From NCBI RefSeq assembly GCF_900497805.2, contig NW_020948983.1:23379568-23443567 (forward strand): a stretch of DNA of 64,000 nucleotides, given 5' to 3'. The first letter of the stretch is position 1. Each line of letters starts with the position of its first letter. Both the position numbers and the translations under genes were made by a program. This document shows positions 34,141 to 46,859 of this stretch, piece after piece. The notes under the pieces are model-generated. The model did not search any database. It was not told the origin of the DNA and saw only the letters and a list, made by a program, of their open reading frames with translations. Source of the stretch: Vombatus ursinus. Its lineage: Eukaryota > Chordata > Mammalia > Diprotodontia > Vombatidae.

Positions 34141-35340
34141 TGGGGGCAGAGAGAGAAAGAGATATTTATAACAAACATGCATAGTCAGGCAAAACAAATT
34201 CATTAGCTGTATACAAAAATATCTGTGTCTCATTCTGCACCCTAAGTCTCTCACCTCTGTCAGAATGTCGATTGCATATTTCATCATCAGTCTCTGGAAT
34301 CATGAGTGGTCATTGCATGGATCATAATTCTTAGAGCTTTCAAAGATTTTTGTCTTTATGGAGTTGTTATTGCATAAATTGTTATTCTGGTTCTACTTTA
34401 TTCTGTATCAGCTCATATAAGTCTGTTTCTCTTTCATTAAATCATTTATTTCCTCATTTCTTACAACACAAATTATACTCCATCACATTCATATACCACA
34501 ATTTAGTTAGCCTTTCTTCAATTGATTGGCATCCCTTTAATTTCCAGCTTTTTGCCACCACAAAAATAGCTGCTGTAAATATTGTTGTACATATAAGATC
34601 TTTTCCTGTTTCTTTGCATTCTTTGGGTATAGGCTAGCAATGGTATAGCTGAGTCGAAGGTCATGTACTATTTAACAACTTTTCCTGTATAATTCCAAAT
34701 TACTTTCCAGAATGGTTGTACCGATTCACAGGTTCACCAACAATGTATCAATATAATGTGCCTATTTTCCCAAAGAACCTTCAATATCTATCATTTTCCT
34801 TTTTTGTCATTTTTACCAATCAGATTGTGAGGTAGGATCTCAGAATTACTTTTATTTGCCCTTCTCTAAATATTAGTAATTATAGCATTTTTTCATATGG
34901 CTGTAGTAGCCTAGGTTTCTTCCTTGAGAAGTTCCTGTTCATACCTTAGTCTCTTTATCAATTAGTGAATGACTCTTATTCTTATAAATTTGAATCAGTT
35001 CCTTAAATATCTTGGAAATGAGACCTTTATCAGAAAAACTTGTTGCAAAGATTTTTTTCTCAGGTAAGTGTTTCCCTTTTAATCTTTACTGGATTTGTTT
35101 GTGCAGGATTTTTTAAAATTTTATGTATTCAAAATTATTCATTTAATTGTCTGTGAATTCTATCTCTTGTTTAGTCATGAATTTTTCTCCTATCTATGGA
35201 TCAGATAGGTAATTTTTTTCCATGTTTCCCTAATTTATTTCTGATGTAATCTTTTATACCTAGGTTACATGTCTCTTTGGAACTTATCCTGGTAGAAAGT
35301 GTGGGGTATTGGTCTAAATCTAATTTAGGTCATCATCTGA
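34140..35340 (-). mobile_element. L1 3' end (about 1.2 kb)
   Basis: Antisense L1 3' region: 'atatgagctgat'-type head, 'tttccagctttttgccacca', 'caaaaatagctgctgtaaat', 'tttgggtataggctagcaat', 'ttccagaatggttgtaccga', 'ggatctcagaattac' and 'gagacctttatcagaaa'. The frame is lost. Antisense to EFL1. Confidence 0.8.
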
Positions 35341-35689
35341 AAGGGTAATGGGAAGAAGGTGCTATGGTAGGCTTGAGGAGAGAAGAAAGGGTTTGGAACA
35401 GCCACTCTCCTTAGGAAGAGAGAATCCGAGTAAAATGAAAGGAGATCCTTGCTGTATTGAGGGCCTTCTTGAGATTAGCTAGAATAAATGTATATTGTCT
35501 GTGTGGAGTTAGGGAAAGTAAAAAGTGACTGGATTGCAGAGTTCATATAGCTCCATTCAGCAGCAGGAGAGCAGAAAGTTATGACTAACCCAAGATTATA
35601 CAATTGAATAATGACTAAGCTAGCAGTTGTCTGTTCAGTTTCTCTTCTCTCCATTCCTTTTGGGAATTAGGCATACTACTGTTAAGTCA

Positions 35690-35850
35690 ACATGCTTTAT
35701 TAAGTATTTACTATGTGCCAGGCATTGTGTTCTGAACACACAAATACAAAGAAGGAAATTGTCCCTCCCCACAAAGAGCTTACATTCTAACAGGGGAGAC
35801 AATAGGAACATATCATATATAATATATATAGAACAAATATCAAAAGAATA
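35690..35850 (-). mobile_element. L2 3' end
   Basis: 'gctttattaagtatttacta', 'tgtgccaggcattgtgttct', 'aaagagcttacattctaaca', the antisense L2 tail. Confidence 0.75.
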
Positions 35851-35879
35851 TATACAAAACAGTTAAATACAAGGGACCG

Positions 35880-37005
35880 TCTCGATGGTTGCAAGTAAGT
35901 GGTTTTAGGATCTGTCCTGGGCTCTCTTCTCCTCTTCCTCTGTATCATTTCACTTGGTGATTTTATCAGCTCTCATGGAATCAATTCTCTCTATGCAGAT
36001 TAATCTCAAATCTATTTATTCAGCCCTAACCCAGTCTACTGACCTCCATATTGCATCTCTGTCTATTAGATACTTGAACTGGGTGTCTTATAGACCTCTT
36101 AAACTCAACATAGCTGAAACTGAACTCATTATCTTTCCCCCATAAGCCCTCCTCCCTTCCAAATTTCCCTATTACTATTGAGGACACCACCACTCCACCA
36201 CCATCCCCTAGGTTGTCAACATATGAGTTATCTTGGGCTCCTCACTGTCTCTCACCCCACAACCCTTATATGCAATCTCTTGGTAAGACGTGCTTATTTC
36301 ACCTTTGCAGCATCTCTCCAATGCTCTGCTTTCTCTCCTGATCCTGCAGCCATTCTGGTGCAGGCCTGAACTGTCTCACTAGCTTGCTGGTTGTTCTCCC
36401 AACCACAACTCTTTTCCACACTGCAGTCCATCTTTCACTCAATTGCCAAAGTGATTTTCCTAAAGTATAGGTCTGACCATGTAGCTCCCAATCATTTCCA
36501 GGATCAAAGATAAAATCCTCCGTTTGGCCTTTTATAACCTATTTCTACCCCCACCCCTACCCCCTTTCTAGTCTTCTTGTATCTTATATGCCTCCTCCCA
36601 GGTACTCTTCAATTCAGTGACACTGACTTCCTTGCTGTGCCTGAAACGAGATGCTCCCTTTCTCAGACTCCAGGCATTTTCACTGGCAGTCCAACATGCC
36701 TGCAATGTTCTTTCTCCTCCTCTCAGCCTCTTGGCTTTCTTGGCTTCCTTCAGGTCCCAGCTAAACCACCTTGTACAGAAAGCTTTTCCCACTCTTTCTT
36801 AGAGCTTTCCTTCTGTTGATCATTTCCTATATATCCCGTTCATAGCTTGTTTGTACATAGTTGTTTGTGTGTTTTCTTCCCCCCGCCCCCCCCCCCCCCA
36901 CCCCCCCGGTCAACTGTGACTATCACAGGGACTGTCTTTTGCCTTTCTTTGTATTCGTATCTCTTAGGATAGTACCTGGCACATGGTAGATGTTTAGTAA
37001 ACAGT
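35880..37005 (+). mobile_element. L2 LINE 3' part (about 1.1 kb)
   Basis: Sense L2: ORF2 remnants reading LKLNIAETELIIFPP-like (compare the L2 'LKMxKTELIIFPP' motif), then 'gtaggtctgaccatgtag'-like text, 'aggtcccagctaaaccacct', and a tail 'gcctttctttgtattcgtat', 'agtacctggcacatggtag'. One of the few long L2 copies in sense to EFL1. Contains the C run at 36879-36908. Confidence 0.75.
36879..36908. repeat. Poly(C) tract
   Basis: About 30 nt, nearly all C, with one G and one A. Likely to be a sequencing and assembly weak point; could form an i-motif/G4 on the other strand. Confidence 0.9.
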
Positions 37006-37119
37006 CACACCTTCTGTGAGCTTTCTTTTTATTCAGTCTTCCTTCAAGGACTTACCAAACAATGTTTCTGATTTCTGATAGTGAGAGTGTAAGTTTCTGC
37101 CTCTGGAGACCCAAAGTCA

Positions 37120-37270
37120 TGAAATATTTGGAACTGAACATCATCTAGATTAAACTCCTCATTTAACCAATTAGGGAAAGTTGCCCAGGGTGGCATGGTG
37201 ATAGAACAGGAACTAGAACCCAGGTCTTTTGGCTCCCTGGCCAGTACACTTTAAAATTCAGTTGTTCTAC
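37120..37270 (-). mobile_element. MIR-type SINE
   Basis: Antisense MIR: 'gattaaactcctcatttaac', 'gttgcccagggtggcat', 'actagaacccaggtctttt'. Confidence 0.6.
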
Positions 37271-37464
37271 TCTTCATCTAGCCCCTCTTACACTGTTTCC
37301 TGAGAGAATCTTTGATTTGTTTCTAAATTAACTTAGTGAAACAGTTAGAAATTTTCCCTGCATTTCTGAGCAAAGCTTGTTGTAACTAAGCTACAAGTAT
37401 TGCTGTACCTCTTGCCAAGCCAGGCTCAACCTAGTTCTACTAATACGACAGGTTTTCCTAAACA

Positions 37465-37655
37465 AATATAATACTTACTAGCTGTGACTCTGGGCAAGTC
37501 ACTTAACCTTATTTTGCATCAGTTTCCTCAACTCTAAAATGGGATACCTCTCAGGGTGGTTGTGAGGATCAAAATGTGATATCTATAAAGTATGTAGCAT
37601 AGTGCCTGGCACAAATTAATTGCTACAGAAATCCCTGCTGTTATTACTGTTATTA
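37465..37655 (+). mobile_element. MIR
   Basis: Sense MIR: 'ctagctgtgactctgggcaa', 'atcagtttcctcaactctaa', 'ggttgtgaggatcaaaatgt', 'catagtgcctggcacaaatt'. Confidence 0.8.
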
Positions 37656-38462
37656 ATCTTCCCACAAGAGTGTTGATCCTCTAAGTAGTCACCTGAGAAG
37701 ATATGTTCTTATTCTAAGGATTTTGCCATTACTTAAAACTTGTTCAGAAAATTTTCCCTTGGGGAATTGTCTTTGGAACTGGTAGCACACTCTTACGAAT
37801 GTCCTTTATAGTGAATCATCTTTCATTCCTTAAGATGGGATTTGATTTCTGGAGTTGGCCAGAAGTCGGTTTGAGCTAATTCTGGTGAATGAGGCAGGTA
37901 AGCCAACTTGATATAATAATTTAGGATAAGAAACAAAGTATGACTATAAAGTATTGAAACATATTTTCTTGGTGGCTTTAAAGCTTGCTTTCATGGCAGT
38001 TCCAAATAGCATTCAAAAAAAAAAATTGAACCATAATAGCCTCGATGGGATAATTGCATATGTGATTGGATGTATAAGTGTGGTATGCTTATTTAAAATA
38101 AAAACAGAATTATTGCCTTATAGTCACACTTCATTCTTGAAAGTAATGAAATTGCTTTTAAAGACAAAAATCTGTGATTCAAACTTCATGTCATTTCCAA
38201 ATTGGTGAGGTCCTAGAGGAGACAGGAGGAAACTAGGTCAAGGGTGCAGGCAGCACAGATTTAGCCTTAATGAGGAGTAGGCTCACCTCTTTTTCTGTAA
38301 CTAGTGGTTAAGAAGAAAAAATGAGTAATAATTCTGGGAAGTTTTGCAGAATAGAGGAAGGGTAATTGAGGGAACTCGTATCAAAGGGTCTCAATCTTCT
38401 TAATAAAGTGCAGAGGTAGAAAGGAAATGTGTTTGTGGGGTGAGGAGGAGGAATGGAGCCTT
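37656..38462. other. Intron, repeat-poor
   Basis: No gene or repeat recognised. Confidence 0.4.
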
Positions 38463-38478
38463 AAGAAAAAACATTTGG

Positions 38479-38608
38479 GGAGCAACTAGGTGGCATAGTA
38501 GATGGAGCACCAGCCCTGGAGTCAGGAGGACCCGAGTTCAAATCTGGCCTCAGACACTCAACACTAGCTCTGTGACCCTAGGCGAGTCATTTAATCCCAA
38601 TTCACTCA

Positions 38609-38637
<29 letters not shown>
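38479..38637 (+). mobile_element. WSINE-type SINE with target-site duplication
   Basis: Body 'gagcaactaggtggcatagt' to 'cccaattcactcaccaaaaa', tail (AAAAG)n. Flanked by gaaaaaacatttgg (38465-38478 and 38638-38651). Confidence 0.9.
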
Positions 38638-38642
<5 letters not shown>

Positions 38643-38651
38643 AACATTTGG

Positions 38652-39260
38652 AATAATTGTCTTGGGAGATGAGATAAGGATCAACAAAAGTAATGGGGGT
38701 GGGGTGTGCTAGGAGAGCCTATAAAAGGTAAGGTCAAAGAAAAGAAGCTCTCCATTTGCAGGCAGTGTCATATTGGAATTTGGGCTCTTAATAAAAATCT
38801 CTTAGAAGAAAATGTTTTTGTTTTTTTTTAAATCATTCTTTGAAGCCTTCCTCACTTTCCTGTGGTCCCCTTCCCATCTGTCACCATGCTATTTTCAAAA
38901 GCCTTAGAAAACTTGAAGCAGTAAATTGTAATTAAATATTGTTGATCTACTACTTCTTGATTCTATAGGTCCTTCCCTTCTTCCCCCACCCCACCATGAG
39001 CTTTAGAAATAACATAGTCCCTGCTATCTCACTTAAAACATTTTAAAAATATTTTATTATTTGTGTCCTATCACAGTGTAATTTACAATCAAGAGCTTTT
39101 GAGATGAAGTACTTTGAAAAACAGAGAAAATAAAATTACATGCATTTTCCATGTGGAAACCATTGAAAACAGCAATGTTTCAGAATTCCTTTCTATGTAG
39201 TATATTCATATGGGGAAAAAGGGACAGGAACTGGTAACAGACTAGGTACTAAGTATGTCT
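38652..39260. other. Intron, no recognised element
   Basis: No gene or repeat recognised. Confidence 0.4.
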
Positions 39261-39264
39261 TAAC

Positions 39265-41960
39265 AATGTCAGTCAATCAATAAACATTTAGTAAGGACTC
39301 AGCTATGTACCAAGCACTATACCAAGAGCTGAGGTTACAAAAAGAATCAAAAGGGAGTCCCTGCCCTCAAGGAGCTTACAATCTTATGGGGAAGATAACA
39401 TGTGAACAAATATATACAAAGCAAACTATATATAGGAAATTAACAAAGAGAAGACATCAGAATTAAGAGGGGTTAGAGAAGGCTTCCAGTAAAAGATGGG
39501 ATTTTAGTTTTGTCTTAAAAGAAATGAGTAAGGCCAGTAGTTGGTGCAGAGTAGGGAGAGCATGTGGGACAGCTGGAGAAAATATCAGTGTCACTGGATG
39601 GGATAGTACCTGTTGGAGGAATAAGGTGTAAGAAGACTGGAAAATGAGTAGTGGGTTAGGTTATAAAAGACTCTAAATGCTAAACAGAGCATTTTTGAAT
39701 TTGATCCTGGAGGCAATAGGAAGCCACTGGAATTTACTGAGTAGGAGCATGACATGATCAGACCTGTGGTTTAGGAAAATCAGTTTAGTGGCTGGATAAA
39801 GGATGCATTGAGGGGGAGGGGAGAGACTTGAGATAGGCAGATCCATTGACAGGCTATTGCAATATATAGGGTAATAAGGGCCTGTACCAGAGTGGTGGAC
39901 GTGTCAGGAGAGAAGGGGCCTATTTGAGAGATGATGCAAAGGTGAAATCAACAGGCCCTGGCAACAGATTGGATATGAGTGGTGAGATTATAGTGAGTAG
40001 TCCAGGATGACCCTCAGGTTGCAAGCCTGGGGGACTGGGAGGTTGGTGTTGCCCTTGAGAGTAGGAAGGTAAAGGGATAATGAGTTCCATTTTGTACATC
40101 TTGAGTTTAAGATGTCTACTGAACATCTAGTTCAAGTTGTATGAAAGGCAGTTAGAGATGCCAGATTGGAGGTCAGCAGCAGATGATTTGAGAGTCATGA
40201 GCGTAGAGATAAAAATTAAAATCCATGGGAGCTGATGAGATAGTATAGAGAGGGAGAAGAGAAGAGGGCCCAAGACAACACCCTGAGGGACATTTATGGT
40301 TAGAGGGTATGATCTGGAAAAGGAGACAGAGAAGGAGCACTTAGATACATAGTAGGAGAACCTGGAGAGAGCAATGTCCCGAAAACCTAGAGCAAAGAGA
40401 ATATCAAAGATGAAAGTGATCAGATGTCAAAGGCTGCAGAGAAGTCAGGAGAAGGAGGATTGAGAAAAGGTCATTGGATCTGGCAACTAAGAGATCCCTG
40501 GTAACTTTAGGGAGAGTAGTTTCTGTGGAATAATAAGGTAGGAAACCATATTATAAGGAGTTAAGAAGAGAGTGAGGAGAGAAAGTGGAGACACCTGTTG
40601 TAGATGGCCTTTTCAAGGTGGTTAGCTACAAAGGACAGAAGAGATATAGGATGGTAGTTAGCCAGGATGGACGGATTAAGTGAGAGTTTTTTCAGGGTGA
40701 GGGAGACATAGGCAGGTGTTTAGGCAGCAGGGAGTGAGACAGTGGACAGGGAGAAACTGAAAATAAATGAAAGAAGGTGCAGGTTTTTGGAAGAAATGGG
40801 ATGGAATGGGGCCTTTTGAACAAGTAAAGGGATAGGCCTTGGTAAAGAGTAATGCCTCTTCATCATGTGAGACAGGGGTGAAGGAAGAGATAGTGGCAGA
40901 AGGCATCTCATTGATAAAGAATGGGAAAGAGATAGCTCATGGCAAATAGCTTCAATTTCTTTTTCCTGTAGAATGTGAGGCAAAGTTTTCAGCTGAGAGA
41001 TTGGGGGGGAGGGGAGGAGAGGGGAGAGAGGTTTGGAAAAGTTTGGAAGAATCCTTGTGAAGAGTGGGATAATGAGTTGATAAGGCAATATAGTAGAATT
41101 TGCATAGCTTCGGGGAGGGCTCAGTTGAAGTTATATAACATAAATTTGTAGTAAATCCCATAAAAAACAGTTGCATGATTTTCTTCATCTTCATTCAACA
41201 GCACATATCTGGGAGTGAAGGCAACATATGGTGGGAGTAATCTCAGGCTTAAGCTTGGCTGAACATAATTGACAATATGATAAGGAGGGGCAGGGATTCA
41301 AGAGAGGAGGACAATGTCGAGTTGAATTGGTTCACCAAAGGATCGAAATGGAGAGAAGAGGAGAGAGTGGTTAGTGCAGGGGAGATGGTACAGGCCCTGA
41401 GTGTTTAGGGTATTTGAGGGAGAGTTACTATCAGTGTTGAAGTCTTCTAGTATGAGGTCAGGAGTTGGGGAGGAGAGAAGAATTGTGCCAGGTAGAAAAC
41501 TGATTGAGGAAGAAAGGGGAGTAACCTGGGGGTCTACAGATAACAGCTACCAGGATTTTGATTGGGTGTTAGGTATAAACAGCCTGTACTTCAGAAGAAG
41601 ATGGGTTACTCATTGTGGGGGAGAACCCACAAGTGGCAATGGAGAGCAAGAAATATTCCAACTCCCCTGCCTCAACCTTTGAATATAAGGAGAATGAATG
41701 AAGGTACAGCCAGTGCCAGAAAGGGTGGCCATGGAGTCTATAATCAGTGGGGAGTCAGGTTTCAGTAAGAACTAGTAGGTGGGAGGAGTGGGAGGGCAAA
41801 AGATATAAGATAAAGAGAAGTGTATTGCCTATGGAACAGTCATTCCAGAAGGCACAGTGGAAGGGCTAGGTGGAGTTAGGATGAAACTTTGGGGTAGGAG
41901 GGTTGAGAGAGAAGGGAATGAGGAATCAGGTGGTAGGGGGTAGGGAACTGGGGTTTGAAT
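39265..41960 (-). mobile_element. Long L2 LINE copy (about 2.7 kb)
   Basis: The longest LINE remnant here. It starts at the low end with the L2 tail ('caatcaataaacatttagta', 'aaggagcttacaatcttatg') and runs into ORF2. Minus-strand remnants include LKMYKMELIIPLPSYSQGQH, matching the L2 'LKMxKTELIIFP' stretch. Many stretches repeat those at 16-18 kb. Frame broken in many places. Antisense to EFL1. Confidence 0.78.
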
Positions 41961-42359
41961 AATGAGCAATGTCAAATGGCTAAATTCAAAACTGAGGGAT
42001 AAAAGCTAACATGAGTGCAGAAGCAAAGTGAAAAACCAGGAATGGGAAAGTGCTGAGCATTCTCAGGACTGCTATGGCACTCATGTGGTGGTCTGCCATG
42101 GTTTGGGAGTCCAGCTGCCCAGCTAAGGTCACTGTGGCAGTATTATGGCAATGCGAGTGGGGAACCCATGGAGACTTTTTTTCTTTACACTTTATTTGGA
42201 AAAATATAAACCCCAAATAGTTTTCCTGCCCTACTTGGTAGCAGTACCTGCTCTGTTCAGACTCAAAGGCAGAATTAATATCCCTTTTTCACCTCCATTC
42301 ATTAAGCCTGCCATTTTTGCAGTCATTTGCCAAAATTTATTCAACTGTGCACTGGGAGA

Positions 42360-42900
42360 ATGAATATGAACAAGCCAACATCTCTGCCTTCCAAAGCTTT
42401 TATCTTATCAAGGGAAATATAGGAAGGACACAGCAAATAGTAATGGGCAGTACATGATGAGTGCTGTGAGAGGAAGTTTAAAGTGCTTTGAGGCTCCAAT
42501 TGGCGGAGGTTTGAAGTGCTTTGGTGACTCAGAGGAGGTAGGGACAGCCACCTGCTTGGGGTCCTGAAGGAGGTGGCATCCATACTTTGCGTAGGATTTT
42601 GACAAGCAGAGATGTCAAGAGGTAGGTCCTTTTGGGCAGAGAGCACTGTAATCAAAGCTCTGGAGGCTGGGACAGCCCAGAACATGCTCAGGACACAACA
42701 GAATGCTTAGTTTGGCTATAACTTGAGTTCCTGTAGGGTACCAGTGAATTGTCAAGCTAGACAAGTCAGGGACATCCTAGAGGCTTTGACCAAGGAGTTG
42801 GCCCTTTACCTCAAAGACAAAGAATTGATCCTGTACCTATGAACCATCAGGAGTCTTTTAGAACTTTTTGAGCAAAAAAGCGGCATGGTTTTGCCCAGAG
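42360..42900 (-). mobile_element. Possible old L2/MIR3-like fragment
   Basis: Diverged text such as 'gtccttttgggcagagagca', 'gaggtagggacagccacctg' and 'agcaaaaaagcggcatggtt' has the flavour of antisense L2, but I cannot place it firmly. Confidence 0.3.
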
Positions 42901-43017
42901 AAGGAATCATAATCTGCTACTTATTTGGATCTTGTAGAAATTTTAAAATGTGCAAACTTCAAATCAATAGTAGTACTAGACAATAATTACAATAAATGTG
43001 TACTCCTTGTTTTTAGA

Positions 43018-43205
43018 TAATAGCTAGCATTTATATAGCCCTTTATGTATGTTAACTAATTTGATCTTTATAACAATTCTATGAGGAAGATGCTATTAAT
43101 TATGCCCATTTTATAGTTAAGGAACTGAAGCATAGAGAAGTTAGGTGACTTACCTGGGGTCACACAGCTATGGTCTAAGGCAGATTTGAACTCAGATCTT
43201 CTTTA
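43018..43205 (-). mobile_element. MAR1-type CORE-SINE
   Basis: Antisense: 'atagctagcatttatatagc', 'ttatagttaaggaactgaag', 'ggtcacacagctatggtcta', 'agatttgaactcagatcttc'. Confidence 0.75.
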
Positions 43206-43469
43206 GATAATTTTAGTATATAGATAAGGAAGGAAAGAAGAAAGGAGAGAGGAAGAGATAATCTAGATTCAGCAACTAAACCATTATTGCATTCAGATCA
43301 TAATCTGAAAAATAAATTGTTTTGTCCCAGTCATTGTAGATTTTAGTTCTTCTATGATAACTATTTTTTAAAAACAGAATGAATGGAAATAGACTTAATT
43401 TATTGGTTTGAATTTTGCATAAGTTTTTATTTTTTAAACATCAAGTTGTTAACTTTCTTCCCCACCCCC

Positions 43470-43765
43470 ATGTATGCTTCTTGGGGACAAGGACTATTGC
43501 ATGCCATGTGCAAAACCTTCTTAATAAATATTTGTTGTTGCTTTAGTTTTCTTGGATCTAAAAATATTTCTTTGAAATGTTTTAAGGTCAATATAACTTA
43601 CCAATACAATTAGTCTAGTCTGATAACTGATAAGTCTTTTCTGTTAGCTTATAAGATCCATGTGAGCAAGGACCTTTTCTTAGTGGTGTATTTCCCCAAG
43701 CACCTAGCACAATGCTTTAAACATAGGGGTTCAATAATGCTTATTGAATCACTGAGTAGTTATGA
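43470..43765 (+). mobile_element. L2 3' ends (two short pieces)
   Basis: 43470-43535 ('cttcttggggacaaggacta', 'cttaataaatatttgttg') and 43635-43765 ('agatccatgtgagcaaggac', 'gcacctagcacaatgcttta', 'aataatgcttattgaatc'). Confidence 0.65.
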
Positions 43766-44564
43766 TCCTTCCCCACCCTAACAAGTTGTGCCAAAATTCC
43801 AAAGACTAATCTTCATTCATTCCTTGCCCCTCCAACAAAGCCTTCCCAAACCACATGAAGTTCTTCTGGCCCAAACCCTTCATTCCCAAAGTTGATTTTA
43901 GGCTAGCTGTTTTTTTCCCCTTCGCCCTTTTTTGGTCAAAATAAGTTATAGGATGGAACATTAGCTAAAAGTGGTTGCAAATTCCTGATCTGTATTTTTA
44001 GGTTATAAGTCTGCCTCCTTGTTAGTAGGATTATATAGCTAGAATGAAGATTGAGACATCATCTGGTCCATTTCCAGGCAGCACTGCTTCTAAACCAGTG
44101 GTGGGGAAAACATTTTTTCAATGAAAGGCCAATGGCCCACAAGAAAAAAAAAAGAAACAAATTTTTTTCTTAGTGAAATATAAATTATTTGACTCACCTA
44201 CTTGAAAAAATAAAGGCAGATATTTTAGCTAAGATTATGATGCGAGATTCTTTTTAATTCATTGGGTGGAGTAGGTGAAAAGTAGAAAAACAAATGAGTG
44301 ATAATTGGAAAAAATGCAAATTTAATTTTTAAAAATAAAATTTTAAAAAAGAGTCCCAAGAGCTCTAAAGCTTTATGAAATAAAATTAGTTTAAGTATAA
44401 ATGGTCACTCAGAAAATTTAGATACTTGTATTGTTCAGAGTTCAGTTATACTGAAAAAAAAGTTTTTTTTAAAAAGACAAAGTACCTAAACTTTATTAAA
44501 GATAAATATGCTAATTTCCACATTGTGTCCACATGGTGGGGAATTAAGAGAGTGTGGTGACAAG
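43766..44564. other. Intron, no secure element
   Basis: No gene. AT-rich runs around 44300-44480. Confidence 0.35.
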
Positions 44565-44577
44565 AATTATGGGAAGA

Positions 44578-44723
44578 CGGGGCAGCTAGCTGGCGCAATG
44601 GTTAGAGCACCAGCCCTAGATTTAGGAGGACCTGAGTTCAAATCCGTCCTCAGATACATAACACTCACTGGCTGTGTGACTCTGGGCAAGGCACTTAACC
44701 CCAATTGCCTCACTAAAAAAAAA
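44578..44723 (+). mobile_element. WSINE-type SINE with target-site duplication
   Basis: Body 'cggggcagctagctggcgca' to 'cccaattgcctcactaaaaa'. Flanked by a perfect 13-bp duplication aattatgggaaga (44565-44577 and 44724-44736), one of the cleanest insertions here. Confidence 0.92.
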
Positions 44724-44974
44724 AATTATGGGAAGAAATCGGAAGGGAGATGGAAGAAAAACAGAGGAGAGAGAAATGAGGTAGGGGAAAAATAAGGAGA
44801 GAAAATCAACATGGAACATGGATGACTAGAGAGACACCAAGGAGTGTAATGATCACAAGCCTTTTTGTCACACCTTTCTCTTCACCTGGTGTTAAAATAA
44901 GTCATTTAATTCAACTTAGTTAAATTAAGGGCCTTCTTTGTTAGGTGGTAAATGAGATAGTAGTTTAGATGGTG

Positions 44975-45090
44975 GTAATAATAATGATTTGCATTTATGT
45001 AACACTTTATGGATTGTGAAGAGCTTTCCTCACAACAACCCTACAATTTATCTTTCTACTTTCTAATAAGGGAATATGACACATACACTA
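44975..45090 (-). mobile_element. MAR1-type CORE-SINE fragment
   Basis: 'aataatgatttgcatttatg', 'taacactttatggattgtga', 'cctcacaacaaccctacaat'. Confidence 0.6.
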
Positions 45091-45189
45091 ATAACTATGA
45101 TATACAGTGATATATAAATGAACAAAAAAGCTATGAGTAAAGTGCTTTATAAAATTAGAAAGGTCATTACAACTTTAAACTAAAGTAAG

Positions 45190-46340
45190 TCTTAAGGTAA
45201 GTCTTCCTGAATGAGGGGGGGTTGAGTTGGATTTTAAAGGATGAGTAGGAATTCAACAAAGTGGAGAAGGCATTCTAGATATGGGGGAAAGCATGAAGCA
45301 AGAAAAGAAAATATAAAAGAGGATGACAAATGATCTAGATTAGCATAGAGTGTGTAGAGGGGAAAGTACTAGGAGATAAGGTTGGAAAAGTAGGCTAGAC
45401 CCAGATAGTAGAAGACCTGGAATCTTAAAAGGCTAGGAAGTAGGGAGAAAAAAAATTTTTAATAGAATAATTTAACCAGTGTAGGGTTTAGTAGCCATAG
45501 AAATAGGGAATAGGGAAGCATAGAAATGTTTGAAGTAGAGTGAAATAACCACATCTATGTGTAAGAATGATGTCTGGCAGAAGGTCAAAGGAATATGTGG
45601 AGGTGGGAACACTGGTTAAAAGTTTCCTTAAATAATCCAGGCTGTTGGTGATAAGATGAGCCTTCTGAAGATAGTGGCAGTGGAAGTAAAGGGGAGATAG
45701 CTACAAGTGACATTGCAGAGGTGGGATTAACAATACTTGGTAATGAATGGGTTTGAGAGATGAGGGAGAGGGAAATTCAAAGACAGTACCAAGATTTTGA
45801 ACTTGAGAGCCTAGAAGATTAGTGGTGTCACAAACAGAAAGAGAGACAGAAAGAGAAGGTATTTAATAAAAGAATAAGCTGAGTTTAGACCATGTTGTAG
45901 TGCTGGTGCTGGTCCAGGTAGGGAGAGATCTCATAGGGCATTGTAGGTATGGGTCTAGAGCACAGAAGAGAGGTTAGGTGTAGAGGGTAGAGTTTTTGAA
46001 ATCATCTCAATAGAGGTGACAATAGTTGAAGCCATGGGAGTGAATGAGATTGCCAAGGGAAAGAGTATACAGGGAGCGTAGTGGAGAAACTTGAGGAAAA
46101 CCTACCTTAAATGGTAAGCAGCAAGATAAAAAGATACAGAGAAGGGATAGAAAATGAGGAAAATAGGATTGCCATGTCCTGTAAGTCATGGTGGGGAAAA
46201 GTATCCAGAAGGAATAGAAACAGAGCTAAATCTTGCATAGAAATTAAAGATTAAAGAAAAAGGCCCATTTTGGGAAGTCATTGGTGACTTTTTGTGGGAG
46301 CTTTTTCAGTAGTGTGGCAGAAAAAGAAGCCAAACCTTGG
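45190..46340 (-). mobile_element. L2 LINE copy (about 1.1 kb)
   Basis: Plus-strand phrases 'aggcattctagatatggggg', 'ataatccaggctgttggtga', 'gccatgggagtgaatgagat' and 'gagcttttt'-type ends parallel the L2 copies at 16 and 40 kb. Antisense to EFL1. Confidence 0.65.
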
Positions 46341-46855
46341 GTTGAGACAGTGGGTGGTTGTTATCATTTTCCTTTGAAATTTTCATTAGATTTTCACAGG
46401 TTTTTAACTGAGTCCTTGAATTTTAAGAGACCCCATCTGAATGTGAAGTAGCCTACCAGGAAGAAATTGTTCTTTGGATTGCAGCCAAAGCATGTCACCT
46501 CTTCTTGTCAGTTTCCTCACCATTGTTTTAAGTAATGCAAACCAAATCAAGACAACCCCATTGACACTTAAGCTTAAATCTGAATTTTCGAAACAACTGA
46601 AAAATATTGTTAATTGATTCCATCTAAAAGGCAGCTCAGGTGTGATAATATACAAAACAATGAGTAGTATAAGAATTATTCATATTTTACTTTAGATTAA
46701 AATACAACCCAGCCAGCAACTGCAGTGATTATATAAACGTATCACAGCAGACGTTCACACGTTCACCCCCTCTCTGTGTGTCTGACAGTTTTTAAGTTGT
46801 TCATTTCTGTAACTGTTCATGTCCTAAATTACATATACTTTTAGCACTAAAGGTT
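46341..46855. other. Intron, no recognised element
   Basis: No gene or repeat recognised. Confidence 0.4.
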
Positions 46856-46859
46856 TTAG

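Noticed and set aside
40720-41088. Minus-strand open frame of 122 codons as a host gene
   Set aside because: It falls within a long, decayed L2 copy and reads as LINE remnant.
44095-44170. hAT-type DNA transposon end
   Set aside because: 'aaccagtggtggggaaaaca' hints at one, but the similarity is too short to support a call.
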